Part shown: one piece after another, positions 17,641 to 26,679 of the stretch | How positions within the stretch are numbered: position 1 is the first letter of the stretch | Layout of the letters: every line of letters starts with the position of its first letter | NCBI GenBank assembly: GCA_902800045.1 | Contig: CADCCZ010000002.1 | Coordinates: 186,001-250,000, forward strand | Direction of reading: 5' to 3' | DNA: 64,000 bases | Source of the DNA: an uncultured Bacteroidia bacterium | Lineage (GTDB): Bacteria > Bacteroidota > Bacteroidia > Bacteroidales > ML635J-15 | Position numbers and translations under genes: made by a program | Notes under the pieces: generated by a model | Database searches by the model: none | What the model saw: the letters and a program-made list of their open reading frames with translations, nothing else | Told to the model about the DNA's origin: nothing

Positions 17641-18240
17641 CCCGAACATCTCCGACACAATCATCGCAGTCGCGCCCCACACAACAGAATTTCCACAAAG
17701 GTAGCCTGGCACTTCGGACTCACCTCCTGCAACTGTAATCTTATAGGTCGACAATGTTTTGTATAAATCTGACAGATCGACTTCCAGCACGCGTTTAACC
17801 TCATTCTCGGAGCACACAAAGTTGCCAGCATCCTCCACAAAGGCAACCACCGGAAAAATCTCGAACTTGCTTACAGGCACCTTCACTGGTGGCAAATCGC
17901 CAATCACATCTTCGCGTCGTACCCGAACACCGATTTCTTCCATTGTCTCACGGATAGCCGTCTCAATACTGTCGGCATCCGAAGGCTCGGACTTGCCACC
18001 GGGAAACGAAATCTGCCCCGCATGCACTCCAATGTCGGTTCGCTCTATCATTATGGTTTTAAGTCTGCCATCGCGGATAAAAAGCAATATCATCACAGCC
18101 GACTTGCGCAACGGAAAAGGATTGGCATAATATCTGGCAAAATACATGCGCTGAAAATCGGAAAGCACTTTTTCCGCGCTTTTCTGCACTTCCTCTCGGC
18201 TATAATCCGTAAACTTCGACATCAAAGTTGACCTATCCAT
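17614..18240 (-). CDS. Nudix hydrolase, CoA pyrophosphatase-like
   Basis: A 208-residue Nudix enzyme. The Nudix box GX5EX7REUXEEXGU is present, running from GGKSEP to RETMEEIGV, after GVHAGQISFPGG, the upstream motif shared with CoA- and acyl-CoA-cleaving NudL/YeaB enzymes. Substrate is therefore suggested but not proven. The ATG at 18240 is favoured over a longer frame to 18300, because a TATATTTG -7 box lies at 18257-18264. The last nine residues (GVMADTVSR) and the stop codon are encoded within the GGC-N-GCC repeat array, so the original C-terminus may have been replaced. Confidence 0.82.
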   Translation of the reverse strand: MDRSTLMSKFTDYSREEVQKSAEKVLSDFQRMYFARYYANPFPLRKSAVMILLFIRDGRLKTIMIERTDIGVHAGQISFPGGKSEPSDADSIETAIRETMEEIGVRVRREDVIGDLPPVKVPVSKFEIFPVVAFVEDAGNFVCSENEVKRVLEVDLSDLYKTLSTYKITVAGGESEVPGYLCGNSVVWGATAMIVSEMFGVMADTVSR

Positions 18241-18256
18241 TGCATTTTGTTTTGCG

Positions 18257-18264
18257 CAAATATA
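18257..18264 (-). promoter_or_regulatory. -7 element (TATATTTG) of the Nudix gene
   Basis: An exact TAnnTTTG match on the minus strand, 16 bases before the ATG at 18240. It argues against the longer frame. Confidence 0.5.
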
Positions 18265-18344
18265 CGAAATTTGCAGTGGTAAAATGCTTTGCACCAGCAC
18301 AAAAAACCGACATATAAGATTAAAAAAAATATTTCAAATAATCC

Positions 18345-18375
18345 TTTGCCGTAATAAAAAAAGGTATTACCTTTG
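18345..18375 (+). promoter_or_regulatory. Promoter of tRNA-Leu
   Basis: TTTG at 18345-18348 and TACCTTTG at 18368-18375 are separated by 19 bp, the standard Bacteroidetes arrangement, 11 bases before the tRNA. Confidence 0.8.
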
Positions 18376-18386
18376 CGCCCGTGTTT

Positions 18387-18471
18387 GCCCAGGTGGTGAA
18401 ATTGGTAGACACGCCAGCTTGAGGGGCTGGTGCTCACAAAGGGCGTGCAGGTTCAAGTCCTGTCCTGGGCA
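18387..18471 (+). tRNA. tRNA-Leu (anticodon GAG)
   Basis: An 85-nt class II tRNA. GCCCAGG pairs with CCTGGGC. The anticodon stem CCAGC/GCTGG holds the loop TTGAGGG (anticodon GAG), followed by a long variable arm and a GTTCAAGTC T-loop. CCA is not encoded. Confidence 0.95.
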
Positions 18472-18473
18472 CG

Positions 18474-18500
18474 AAAAGCGAACTTCGGTTCGCTTTTTTT
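18474..18500 (+). terminator. Terminator of tRNA-Leu
   Basis: AAAAGCGAAC and GTTCGCTTTT form a 10-bp stem capped by a TTCG tetraloop, followed by a T tract. Confidence 0.85.
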
Positions 18501-18544
18501 GTGAGCATAGTTTCCTCACCGCTATAAATTTATTTACTTTTTCA

Positions 18545-18575
18545 TTTGCATATTTCCATCATATACATATCTTTG
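18545..18575 (+). promoter_or_regulatory. Promoter of the TPR-CHAT gene
   Basis: TTTG at 18545-18548 and TATCTTTG at 18568-18575 are 19 bp apart, and the ATG is at 18598. Confidence 0.8.
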
Positions 18576-18597
18576 CATAAAAATATATTAGCACTTT

Positions 18598-21500
18598 ATG
18601 AGAAAAACTATCCTCTTTTTTGCATCCGTTATAATATGCCTGCAATCGTTTTCGCAGATTGAAAATACCTTGCAAAAGGCCAATTCGCTTGCCTCAAAAT
18701 GTCTTTCGAGCAATGCCGACATATATGCCGAATGCCTCGGCGAAGCCAACGATATGTACAAGGCTGCATACAGCGAGTTCATTGACAACCCACGCTCACG
18801 CGAAAAAATCAGCGACCTCGATTATGCACGAATGATGTTCCACGTTGGATATTACATTTATTTAAACGAAAACATCTATAAAAACATCCCGTACTACGAT
18901 TCGGCGATGAACGTCTATGCAAAATTTGACAAACTCGACAACAATGACGTCTGGCGATGTTTCGAGATGCTTGATGTGCTGAATGCCTACTACAGTTACG
19001 ACAATATTGATTACAAAAAACATCTGCAATATGCGCTGCTGAATGCCGATTTCACAAAGAAATACCTCAAGATGCAATACTACGAACTTGCTTCTGCTAT
19101 GGAAATGGTTTCTGATGCGTATTTATCGGTAAAAGACTACGACAACGCAGAAAAAGCAATCGACGAGGCTATAATGTATGCCAAGAAAGGCAGCGAACCC
19201 GGAACATACGAAAATCTTCAGCAAAAAAAAGACCTCATCGGGTGGGAAAAGGAATACGAAATTCCAGAAACCTACAGACCTGCCGTCCGCACTTTGATAG
19301 AAAATCCTGCCTCTCGCCGCGATTCTCTATACAACTATATAATAGATGGCGACTACGGCTATGGTGAAAATTTATTTGCCCTGTTCGATACGCTTCAAAC
19401 TATGTTCGAGAAAGGCGGCATGAAAAATTCCTCCGACAGCCTTCTGTATGCCAATGCGCTCTACAATATGGGCGACTTCAGCAAACAGCAACTATTATAC
19501 GAAGACGGCGACGAAGGTCGTAACCTTATGAAAGCCCGCGCACTGCATTACTTCAAGCTTGCCGATGCAGCCTGCTCATCTCCTCAAAATGCAATTACCG
19601 AAAACCACGCCGATATACTTTACGAACTTGCAATAACGTACAACAACCTATACAACGACCAGCAAACAGCAATGAAGTACGCCGAAGCCGCACTCGACAT
19701 CTTCACAAAGCTGCCAGGCAACGACTATCGCCACCAAAGCATCATTAACATTTTAACAGCCCTCGGCGACCATTATAGCAGCGATGCTCTTCACGACTAC
19801 GACAAAGCCATCCTGTACTACGAAAAAATGGCAGAACTTAGCCGCGACAACGACATCGACCAGTACATCTACGCACTTACCAACATAGGCGACTGCTACA
19901 TGTTGAAAGGCAACACCGACAAGGCCATCGAATACTACCTGCAAGCCTACAGCAGCGACGACAGCACAAACGGTGGAAATGCAAATGTAATACTGAAGTT
20001 AGCCGATGCCTACGAAACGGCAGGCAACCACAAGGAAGCCGAAGAATACCGCAAGGAATACAACTATATAATTGAAAATGAGATAAATGATTTTGACGAT
20101 GCTATTGTTCCGACTTCGTACATGAAAGTGACCGACTATATGGACATTGCCGTTGACGACAACGAAGTGCAACTGCTATACGATGGCTCTTTCCACCCGA
20201 CAAAAGGCACACGCTGCGACTCGCTTCGGTACGATGTCGTTTGCGCCCTGTACAAGTCTGGAGAAAGCAACCCTAGCGAACGCCTTAACAATGCGCGGAC
20301 ACCAATGCTTGCATTACGCGAATACATTGCAAACGGCAAAGCAACAGCCACCGACAGCCTTTACTACGCTTATTCGCTCTACAACGTTGGGCGTTTCTAC
20401 GGCGAAACCACAGGTGCGAACAAGGCTTTGGAATACTTGAACGAGGCAAAGGCTATCTTTGAAACGCTGTCGCGGACAAACACCCGCAACTATGCCAACA
20501 CTCTTTACGAAATAGCTGAAAACAAGAGCAATCTGAACGAAAGTGCCGAAACAATAGAATATTGCAAACTTGCATACAACATATACAACAATTTGCCTGT
20601 AAATAACTTCACAATAAAAAGATGTGGAAGTTTACTAAACGAACTGATGAACCAATATACCAATTTGAATAATAGCAAATTGATATTGGAAGTATGTGAC
20701 GAATATCTGGCACTTATGGACAAGTCGGCTGGTGTTCTCGAAAGCTATGAAATCAGCGAATACAAAGTCTCCATCTACGAAGTGAAAGCAAAAATTTATG
20801 CCGACATGGATGATTATCAGAATGCTGCAGTCTGCTACAAAAAGACTTTGTCCGAGATGGAAAAAGACAAGGATACAAAGACATCATATAGGTACTGCCA
20901 AACTTTGAAACATCTGTACAAGACATACGAAGCCGCTGGCGACACAAAGAATGCAAAAAAGTACCGCAAGAAATACGAAAAGATGTCGAAAAACTTCATC
21001 CTTGACGAAGATGAAGAGATGGCATTGTGGGACGGTCCCGACACCATTGACGGCTATGACGACCTCGATATCTACGGAATGCCGCCGATGAGCGAACTCG
21101 ACTCGCTGTACCAGACGCTTTACAGCATTTCATCTTACATTGAAACATCTGGCACCAATGATGAAAATGACCGCAATTCGGGCATAAAAGCCTTCGACGA
21201 ACTGAAAAAATACTTCACAAACAACGGATATTCCGACGAAAACGACAGCATAATTTACAGTGTTTCACTTCTGCACGCAACATTCATCGAAATAGCTTTC
21301 GCCAACTACGATTCAGCCGCCAAATATCTTGACGAAATCGACAAATTCATTCGTCTCGGAAGCAAAAATGATGAAAGATATGTTATGCTGTACCTTTATT
21401 ACCTCGACTACCGAATTTCAATATTCAACGAGAAACAGGATATTGCATCACTGACGAATACTTACGACCAACTTTTCGAATATTACATGGGCCTGGACAG

Positions 21501-24003
21501 ATACTACCAGTTCTATTATCCGCAATTCGGCAATCTTATCAATGCTGCAAATTATTACACTTTTGCACACGACTACGACAAGGCTTTCAAAATCTACAAT
21601 AGCCTGCTTTCGCTTTTCGACGAGACCGACAACAGCGACGCTTACTACTACTTTGTAAACTCAATGGCTTCGGCCTACTGCCTTATGGGCGACTACACCT
21701 CGGCAATAGGCTGCCTCGAACCCGAAATGGACAGGGTTGTCTGCGGACTGATTGATGCAGAACTGTACGTTGACATATACAACATACTCGGGAATGCGTA
21801 TCTGCACCTTGGAAACTACGAAAAGTCGGCCCGTTGCTTCAATATGGCGCAGGAATGTGCTAGAACCCAATTAGAAGAAACATCGCCGTCGGTAGCCAAT
21901 ACGCTCAACAACCTCGGCAACCTGTACCGCATGATGAACAACGAAAAGCTTGCCCTCGACTTCTACAACGAATCGCTAGCAATTTACAAGCGTAATTTCG
22001 GCGAAGACGACATAAACTGTGCTGCCAGCTACAACAACATCGGCAATGTATACGACGGATTAGGCAAACAGGACGACGCCCTGGCTTCGTACGAAAAATG
22101 CCGCACAATAATGGCCGCCAACAAGATGCAAAACACTGGCGACTATGCAAATACCACCGCAAATATTTCGCGCGTCTATAACGCCAAAAAGGAATATGCA
22201 AAAGCCCTGTCGTATGCCGACGAAGCACTGAAGATTACCGAACAGATATATGGTACCGACCACGCCCGCTACGCCGACATGACCAACAACAAGGGCGATG
22301 TCTATTTTGCATCTGGCGACTACCAGAAAGCCGCCGAATGCTATACCAAGGCACTTGCAATAAACCGCAAGCACCTTGTTTCCGACTTTTCGTTCCTAAC
22401 GGCTTCGGAGCGCGAAATGTATTGGGAAAACAACGGCTCGATGTGCCAGCGCATCCTTCGTTGCGGAAGCAAGTTGCCGAACAACGATTTGATTTCGGGC
22501 GGTGCCTACGATGCCGAACTCATTACCAAAGGCTTGCTGCTCACTTCCGACATTGAATTTACACGCACAATCTACGCAAGTGGAGATTCTGCCCTCATTG
22601 CCGACTACATGAGACTGGTTTCGCTGAACGAGACGCTCAACAAGGCATACGAAATACCAGTAGAAGAAAGGTATATCGACACCCGCGAACTGAAGGAAAG
22701 GATAAACAACGCCGAACGCGACCTTGTTGCAAGAACTGCAAAATACGGCAACATTGCAGGTTCGGTTGAACTCACTTGGAAAGATGTGCAGTCGGCAATG
22801 AAAAGCGGTGACGTTGCCGTTGAGTTTACGAAATTCGATATCGATTCCACACAGACAAGATATGCCGCACTTGTGCTTGCCAAGGATATGAAGTCGCCGG
22901 TACTTGTGCCATTATGCACCGCCAGCGACCTGCAAAAGCTGATGCGCACTGGCTCGCTGCCCGACAAGCAAGACGACGGCAGAGGTGCAACCGTCCTGCG
23001 CGACAAACGTATGGGCCTATACACTTCCACCGACCTCTACACAGCCATCTGGAAACCGATGGAAAAATATTTCGGCAAGAATGCCCGCATATATTTTGCT
23101 CCGGCAGGGATTCTGCATCAGGTGGCTATCGAATACGCGCCAGTCGATGCAAAGACAAGCATTTCCGACAAGTACGAAATGTACCGCATATCCTCCACCC
23201 GATTCCTTGCAACCGACTATTCACCGCGACCATTCGAGGATGCTGTACTATACGGAGGCATAAAGTACGATTCCGACACCGCCACCATGAAGCGCGAGAA
23301 CGAACGTTTTGGAACACGAGCTGCGTCGTACAACTCGTTTGCCGAAATCAACAAGGACGAAGACCGTTCGTCGCTCAACTATCTGCCGGGAACAAAGTCC
23401 GAAGTAGAAGCCATCGCAACGATGATGAAGTCGGGCAAGTGGAATACCGACCTTCGCGAAGGCGAACAGGCCAACGAGGAATCGTTCAAGGACTTGTCGG
23501 GCAAGAAGGTTTCGCTCTTGCATATTGCCACACACGGTTTCTTCCTGCCTGCCGACACAAAGCTCAACTCGAGCCAGTCGCTCAACCTGTCGGGACTTAT
23601 GCTTGCAGGCGCCAACAACATCTGGCAGAACCGCAATATTCCCGAAGGCATCGAAGATGGCATCCTCACCGCCAAGGAAATCAGTGGAATGGACTTGCGT
23701 AGCACCGACATGGTTGTGCTTTCGGCCTGCCAGACAGGACTTGGCGAAATTACCGATGAAGGTGTTTTCGGACTTCAGCGCGGATTCAAGAAGGCTGGCG
23801 TTCATACAATTATTATGAGCCTCTGGTCGGTTGACGACAACGCCACCCAGCTGATGATGACCGAGTTTTACTCGAATCTTATAAAAGGTATGACAAAGCG
23901 TGAAGCCTTCCTAAAAGCACAGCGCACCTTGAAAACCACCTCCGGCTTCGAGAATCCGAGATTCTGGGCGGCGTTTATAATGCTGGATGGAAACGAAAAG
24001 TAA
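18598..24003 (+). CDS. Exported giant TPR-CHAT protease-like protein
   Basis: An 1801-residue protein with an N-terminal signal peptide (about 20 residues, ending QSFSQ). A very long series of tetratricopeptide-like helical repeats follows (about 30-1300), most regular around 1080-1260 with units such as YNNIGNVYDGLGKQDDALASY. The C-terminal CHAT domain (about 1480-1800) is a caspase/separase-type peptidase fold. Its catalytic dyad is visible as His1646 in HIATHGFF and Cys1711 in LSACQTGLGE. CHAT proteases act in regulated proteolysis, including cell-death and CRISPR-associated pathways, and most are cytosolic. A signal peptide implies periplasmic or surface action. It stands alone with its own promoter. 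Confidence 0.88.
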   Translation: MRKTILFFASVIICLQSFSQIENTLQKANSLASKCLSSNADIYAECLGEANDMYKAAYSEFIDNPRSREKISDLDYARMMFHVGYYIYLNENIYKNIPYYDSAMNVYAKFDKLDNNDVWRCFEMLDVLNAYYSYDNIDYKKHLQYALLNADFTKKYLKMQYYELASAMEMVSDAYLSVKDYDNAEKAIDEAIMYAKKGSEPGTYENLQQKKDLIGWEKEYEIPETYRPAVRTLIENPASRRDSLYNYIIDGDYGYGENLFALFDTLQTMFEKGGMKNSSDSLLYANALYNMGDFSKQQLLYEDGDEGRNLMKARALHYFKLADAACSSPQNAITENHADILYELAITYNNLYNDQQTAMKYAEAALDIFTKLPGNDYRHQSIINILTALGDHYSSDALHDYDKAILYYEKMAELSRDNDIDQYIYALTNIGDCYMLKGNTDKAIEYYLQAYSSDDSTNGGNANVILKLADAYETAGNHKEAEEYRKEYNYIIENEINDFDDAIVPTSYMKVTDYMDIAVDDNEVQLLYDGSFHPTKGTRCDSLRYDVVCALYKSGESNPSERLNNARTPMLALREYIANGKATATDSLYYAYSLYNVGRFYGETTGANKALEYLNEAKAIFETLSRTNTRNYANTLYEIAENKSNLNESAETIEYCKLAYNIYNNLPVNNFTIKRCGSLLNELMNQYTNLNNSKLILEVCDEYLALMDKSAGVLESYEISEYKVSIYEVKAKIYADMDDYQNAAVCYKKTLSEMEKDKDTKTSYRYCQTLKHLYKTYEAAGDTKNAKKYRKKYEKMSKNFILDEDEEMALWDGPDTIDGYDDLDIYGMPPMSELDSLYQTLYSISSYIETSGTNDENDRNSGIKAFDELKKYFTNNGYSDENDSIIYSVSLLHATFIEIAFANYDSAAKYLDEIDKFIRLGSKNDERYVMLYLYYLDYRISIFNEKQDIASLTNTYDQLFEYYMGLDRYYQFYYPQFGNLINAANYYTFAHDYDKAFKIYNSLLSLFDETDNSDAYYYFVNSMASAYCLMGDYTSAIGCLEPEMDRVVCGLIDAELYVDIYNILGNAYLHLGNYEKSARCFNMAQECARTQLEETSPSVANTLNNLGNLYRMMNNEKLALDFYNESLAIYKRNFGEDDINCAASYNNIGNVYDGLGKQDDALASYEKCRTIMAANKMQNTGDYANTTANISRVYNAKKEYAKALSYADEALKITEQIYGTDHARYADMTNNKGDVYFASGDYQKAAECYTKALAINRKHLVSDFSFLTASEREMYWENNGSMCQRILRCGSKLPNNDLISGGAYDAELITKGLLLTSDIEFTRTIYASGDSALIADYMRLVSLNETLNKAYEIPVEERYIDTRELKERINNAERDLVARTAKYGNIAGSVELTWKDVQSAMKSGDVAVEFTKFDIDSTQTRYAALVLAKDMKSPVLVPLCTASDLQKLMRTGSLPDKQDDGRGATVLRDKRMGLYTSTDLYTAIWKPMEKYFGKNARIYFAPAGILHQVAIEYAPVDAKTSISDKYEMYRISSTRFLATDYSPRPFEDAVLYGGIKYDSDTATMKRENERFGTRAASYNSFAEINKDEDRSSLNYLPGTKSEVEAIATMMKSGKWNTDLREGEQANEESFKDLSGKKVSLLHIATHGFFLPADTKLNSSQSLNLSGLMLAGANNIWQNRNIPEGIEDGILTAKEISGMDLRSTDMVVLSACQTGLGEITDEGVFGLQRGFKKAGVHTIIMSLWSVDDNATQLMMTEFYSNLIKGMTKREAFLKAQRTLKTTSGFENPRFWAAFIMLDGNEK

Positions 24004-24070
24004 GTTAAATGGTTTATAAGTTTATGAGTTTAAGATGGTTTGAAAGTTAAAACTAACAATATGAAACAAC

Positions 24071-24200
24071 TTCAAACAACATCAAACCATTTCAAACAAC
24101 CTCAAACTACATCAAACAACTTCAAACTACATCAAACAACTTCAAACTACATCAAACAACTTCAAACTACATCAAACAATTTCAAACAACTTCAAACCCA
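24071..24200 (+). repeat. Strict 10-nt tandem ladder TTCAAACNAC/ATCAAACNAC
   Basis: Thirteen consecutive 10-nt units with one fixed phase, including at least three tandem copies of the 20-mer ATCAAACAACTTCAAACTAC. A 61-codon open frame across it is a by-product of the repeat. Apart from this array and the terminators, 24004-24413 holds no gene. Confidence 0.85.
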
Positions 24201-24312
24201 AAGGGCGAATAGGCTTGAAGGCTAAAAGCCAATTTCAAACAACCTTTAGCTCGCGCCAGCAATTTCAAACAACCTCAAACAACTTCAAGAAGGCTCTACA
24301 GGCCAAAGACAC

Positions 24313-24349
24313 AAAAAAAAGCATTAAGGATTATCTTAATGCTTTTTTT
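24313..24349 (+). terminator. Terminator on the TPR-CHAT side
   Basis: A long A tract plus GCATTAAG (24321-24328), the loop GATTAT, then CTTAATGC and a T tract. It could act in both directions. Confidence 0.75.
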
Positions 24350-24381
24350 GTATGAGCCTGCCGACTGTTAGCCTGCAAGAC

Positions 24382-24411
24382 AAAAAAAAGGATGCTTGCG
24401 CATCCTTTTTT
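24382..24411 (-). terminator. Terminator of rpsA
   Basis: AAGGATGC (24388-24395), loop TTGC and GCATCCTT (24400-24407). On the minus strand the hairpin directly follows the rpsA stop and ends in a long T tract. Confidence 0.85.
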
Positions 24412-24413
24412 AA

Positions 24414-26195
24414 TTATTTCTGGTTCTTTTCCTGCTGGAGAAGTTCTTCCTTCAAAGCAGCGAGGTCAGTAACGTCACCGATAGTGGTCTTTTCCATCTT
24501 GTCGGCTGGTTTTGCCTTCTTAGCCTTGCTTTCCTTCTTCTTTTCATCGTCAGCGGGCTTGTTCAAGTCTTCGAAAGTTCTCGAGTGCGAAACAAAGATT
24601 TTCTTGTTTTCCTTGTTGAATTCGATAACCTTGAACGGGAGCTTTTCGTCAACCTTAGCAGGTGTTCCGTCTTCCTTGATGAGGTGACGTGGAGTTGCGA
24701 AACCTTCAACACCATAAGGCAATGCGATGATAGAACCCTTATCGTTCATTTCAACGATTGTACCTTCGTGGATTGAATCAACTGTGAAGATAGTTTCGAA
24801 TACGTCCCAAGGATTTTCTTCGATCTGCTTGTGGCCGAGGCTCAAGCGACGGTTTTCCTTGTCGATTTCCAATACTACAACTTCGAGTTCAGCACCAACT
24901 GAAGTGAATTCTGACGGATGCTTAATCTTCTTGGTCCATGAAAGGTCTGAAATGTGTACCAAACCGTCAACGCCTTCTTCGAGTTCAACAAAAACGCCGA
25001 AGTTAGTGAAGTTGCGAACCTTAGCCATGTGCTTTGAACCAACTGGGTACTTCTGTTCGATTTCTTCCCATGGATCTGGGTGAAGCTGCTTGATACCGAG
25101 AGACATCTTGCGTTCTTCGCGGTCGAGGGTGAGGATAACGGCTTCAACTTCGTCGCCAACCTTCATGAATTCCTGAGCTGAACGGAGGTGCTGCGACCAC
25201 GACATTTCTGATACGTGAATCAAACCTTCTACGCCCGGAGCAATCTCGATGAATGCACCGTAGTCAGCGATAACAACAACCTTACCTTTAACCTTGTCAC
25301 CAACCTTGAGGTTCGGATCGAGCGAATCCCATGGATGAGGAGTGAGCTGCTTGAGACCGAGAGCGATACGCTTCTTGTCGTCGTCGAAATCGAGGATAAC
25401 AACCTGGATCTTCGAATCCAACTGAACGATTTCTTCCGGATGAGTAACGCGTCCCCACGACAAGTCGGTGATGTGGATGAGACCGTCAACACCGCCCAAG
25501 TCGATAAATACACCGTAGCTGGTGATATTCTTAACAGTACCTTCGAGTACCTGACCCTTTTCGAGCTTAGAGATAATCTGCTTCTTCTGTTCTTCGAGTT
25601 CTGCCTCGATGAGAGCCTTGTGAGAAACAACTACGTTCTTGAATTCGTCGTTGATCTTCACAACCTTGAGTTCCATAGTCTTACCAACGAATACGTCGTA
25701 GTCGCGGATTGGCTTAACGTCAATCTGAGAACCTGGCAAGAATGCTTCGATTCCAAATACGTCAACAATCATACCGCCCTTAGTACGGCACTTGATGTAA
25801 CCCTTAACGATTTCGTCGTTGTTGCAAGCCTCGTTAACTCTATCCCACGACTTGAGCGACTGTGCCTTCTTGTGTGAGAGGAGCAACTGACCGTTTGCTG
25901 TTTCCATGCTTTCCACGAAAACTTCTACCTTGTCACCAACCTTGATGTCGGTTTCGTAACGGAATTCTGCTGCGTTGATAACACCTTCCGACTTGTAGCC
26001 GATGTTAACTACAACTTCTCTCTTGTTGATAGCAACGATAGTTCCGTCAACTACGGTACCTTCCTGAATCTGGCTGAAGGTTTCACCGTATTTCTTTTCT
26101 AATTCTTCGCGGCTTACACCGTCGAAGCTGTTTTCTTTTTTGCCCAGGGCATCCCAATTGAAATCCTCGATGGGCTGAATGTTCTTTGTTGTCAT
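24414..26195 (-). CDS. rpsA: 30S ribosomal protein S1
   Basis: A 593-residue protein built of six S1 (OB-fold) domains that delivers mRNA to the ribosome. Successive domains are recognisable by GTIVAINKREVVVNIGYKSEG, the GGMIVDVFGIEAFLPGS segment, and four canonical copies with VKNITSYGVFIDLGGVDGLIHI-like cores. The C-terminal tail is lysine-rich. Its long acidic/lysine ends and six domains are normal for Bacteroidetes. It is a single-gene unit with a promoter at 26250-26279 and a leader of about 50 nt, and convergent with the TPR-CHAT gene. Confidence 0.97.
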   Translation of the reverse strand: MTTKNIQPIEDFNWDALGKKENSFDGVSREELEKKYGETFSQIQEGTVVDGTIVAINKREVVVNIGYKSEGVINAAEFRYETDIKVGDKVEVFVESMETANGQLLLSHKKAQSLKSWDRVNEACNNDEIVKGYIKCRTKGGMIVDVFGIEAFLPGSQIDVKPIRDYDVFVGKTMELKVVKINDEFKNVVVSHKALIEAELEEQKKQIISKLEKGQVLEGTVKNITSYGVFIDLGGVDGLIHITDLSWGRVTHPEEIVQLDSKIQVVILDFDDDKKRIALGLKQLTPHPWDSLDPNLKVGDKVKGKVVVIADYGAFIEIAPGVEGLIHVSEMSWSQHLRSAQEFMKVGDEVEAVILTLDREERKMSLGIKQLHPDPWEEIEQKYPVGSKHMAKVRNFTNFGVFVELEEGVDGLVHISDLSWTKKIKHPSEFTSVGAELEVVVLEIDKENRRLSLGHKQIEENPWDVFETIFTVDSIHEGTIVEMNDKGSIIALPYGVEGFATPRHLIKEDGTPAKVDEKLPFKVIEFNKENKKIFVSHSRTFEDLNKPADDEKKKESKAKKAKPADKMEKTTIGDVTDLAALKEELLQQEKNQK

Positions 26196-26249
26196 TTAAT
26201 TAAATACAATTAATTTGGTTAGACATTATTTATAAAAAATTTCGAGCCG

Positions 26250-26279
26250 CAAAAGTACAACATTTTTTTGTAATTCAAA
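26250..26279 (-). promoter_or_regulatory. Promoter of rpsA
   Basis: The minus strand has TTTG (26276-26279) and TACTTTTG (26250-26257) 18 bp apart, giving a leader of about 50 nt before the ATG at 26195. Confidence 0.7.
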
Positions 26280-26307
26280 CAAATAGCGAAAAAAAGTTTC
26301 TAAGTTT

Positions 26308-26405
26308 GAATGGCTGGCGCCGTTTCTATGGCTTCGCCGTTTCTCGCTGCGCTGTTTGAATGGCTGGCGCCGTTTCTATGTTTCATGGGCTAACGCCCGT
26401 TTCAA
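26308..26405 (+). repeat. GGC-N-GCC mini-hairpin repeats
   Basis: About six units, such as GGCTGGCGCCGTTTCTAT and GGCTTCGCCGTTTCTCG, of the same family as 12545-12740. Confidence 0.8.
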
Positions 26406-26514
26406 GTTCAACGTTTAATGTTCAAAGACTGTAGCGGTGCAATGCTTTGCATCGAATGAATTTTATATGTGTTATATGTTGTTTGAGAGTTTATTTGTCG
26501 GGCTAAAAGGCGAA

Positions 26515-26605
26515 CAGAAGACCAGCCCGTATGTCTGACGGAAGACCAGTCGAACAGACCGCCAGACTGTAAGACTGTTAGACTGCAAGCCTGTTAGCCT
26601 TCTTC
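26515..26605 (+). repeat. 10-11-nt ladder of AGACTGTTAG-like units
   Basis: Repeated words such as AGACCAG, AGACTGTAAGACTGTTAG and CTGCAAGCCTGTTAGCC occur at 10-11 nt spacing. A fragment recurs at 24358-24380. No gene is seen in 26196-26679. Confidence 0.65.
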
Positions 26606-26652
26606 CCCGAAAAATTCTCCCGAAAGTTTGCGTCCGTTCTGCATATTTTTAT

Positions 26653-26660
26653 TATCTTTG
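26653..26660 (+). promoter_or_regulatory. -7 element (TATCTTTG) of the PorE-like gene
   Basis: An exact match 19 bases before the ATG at 26680. A TTTG at 26627-26630 is slightly farther away than usual. Confidence 0.55.
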
Positions 26661-26679
26661 CTATTTATTTGCTCTTTAA

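Noticed and set aside
24071..24200. Possible CRISPR array
   Set aside because: Units are 10 nt with no unique spacers, and no cas gene is in the window.
24040..24225. 61-codon open frame across the TCAAAC ladder
   Set aside because: The frame is a product of a 10-nt repeat without stop codons. The predicted peptide is a low-complexity string and has no start signal.
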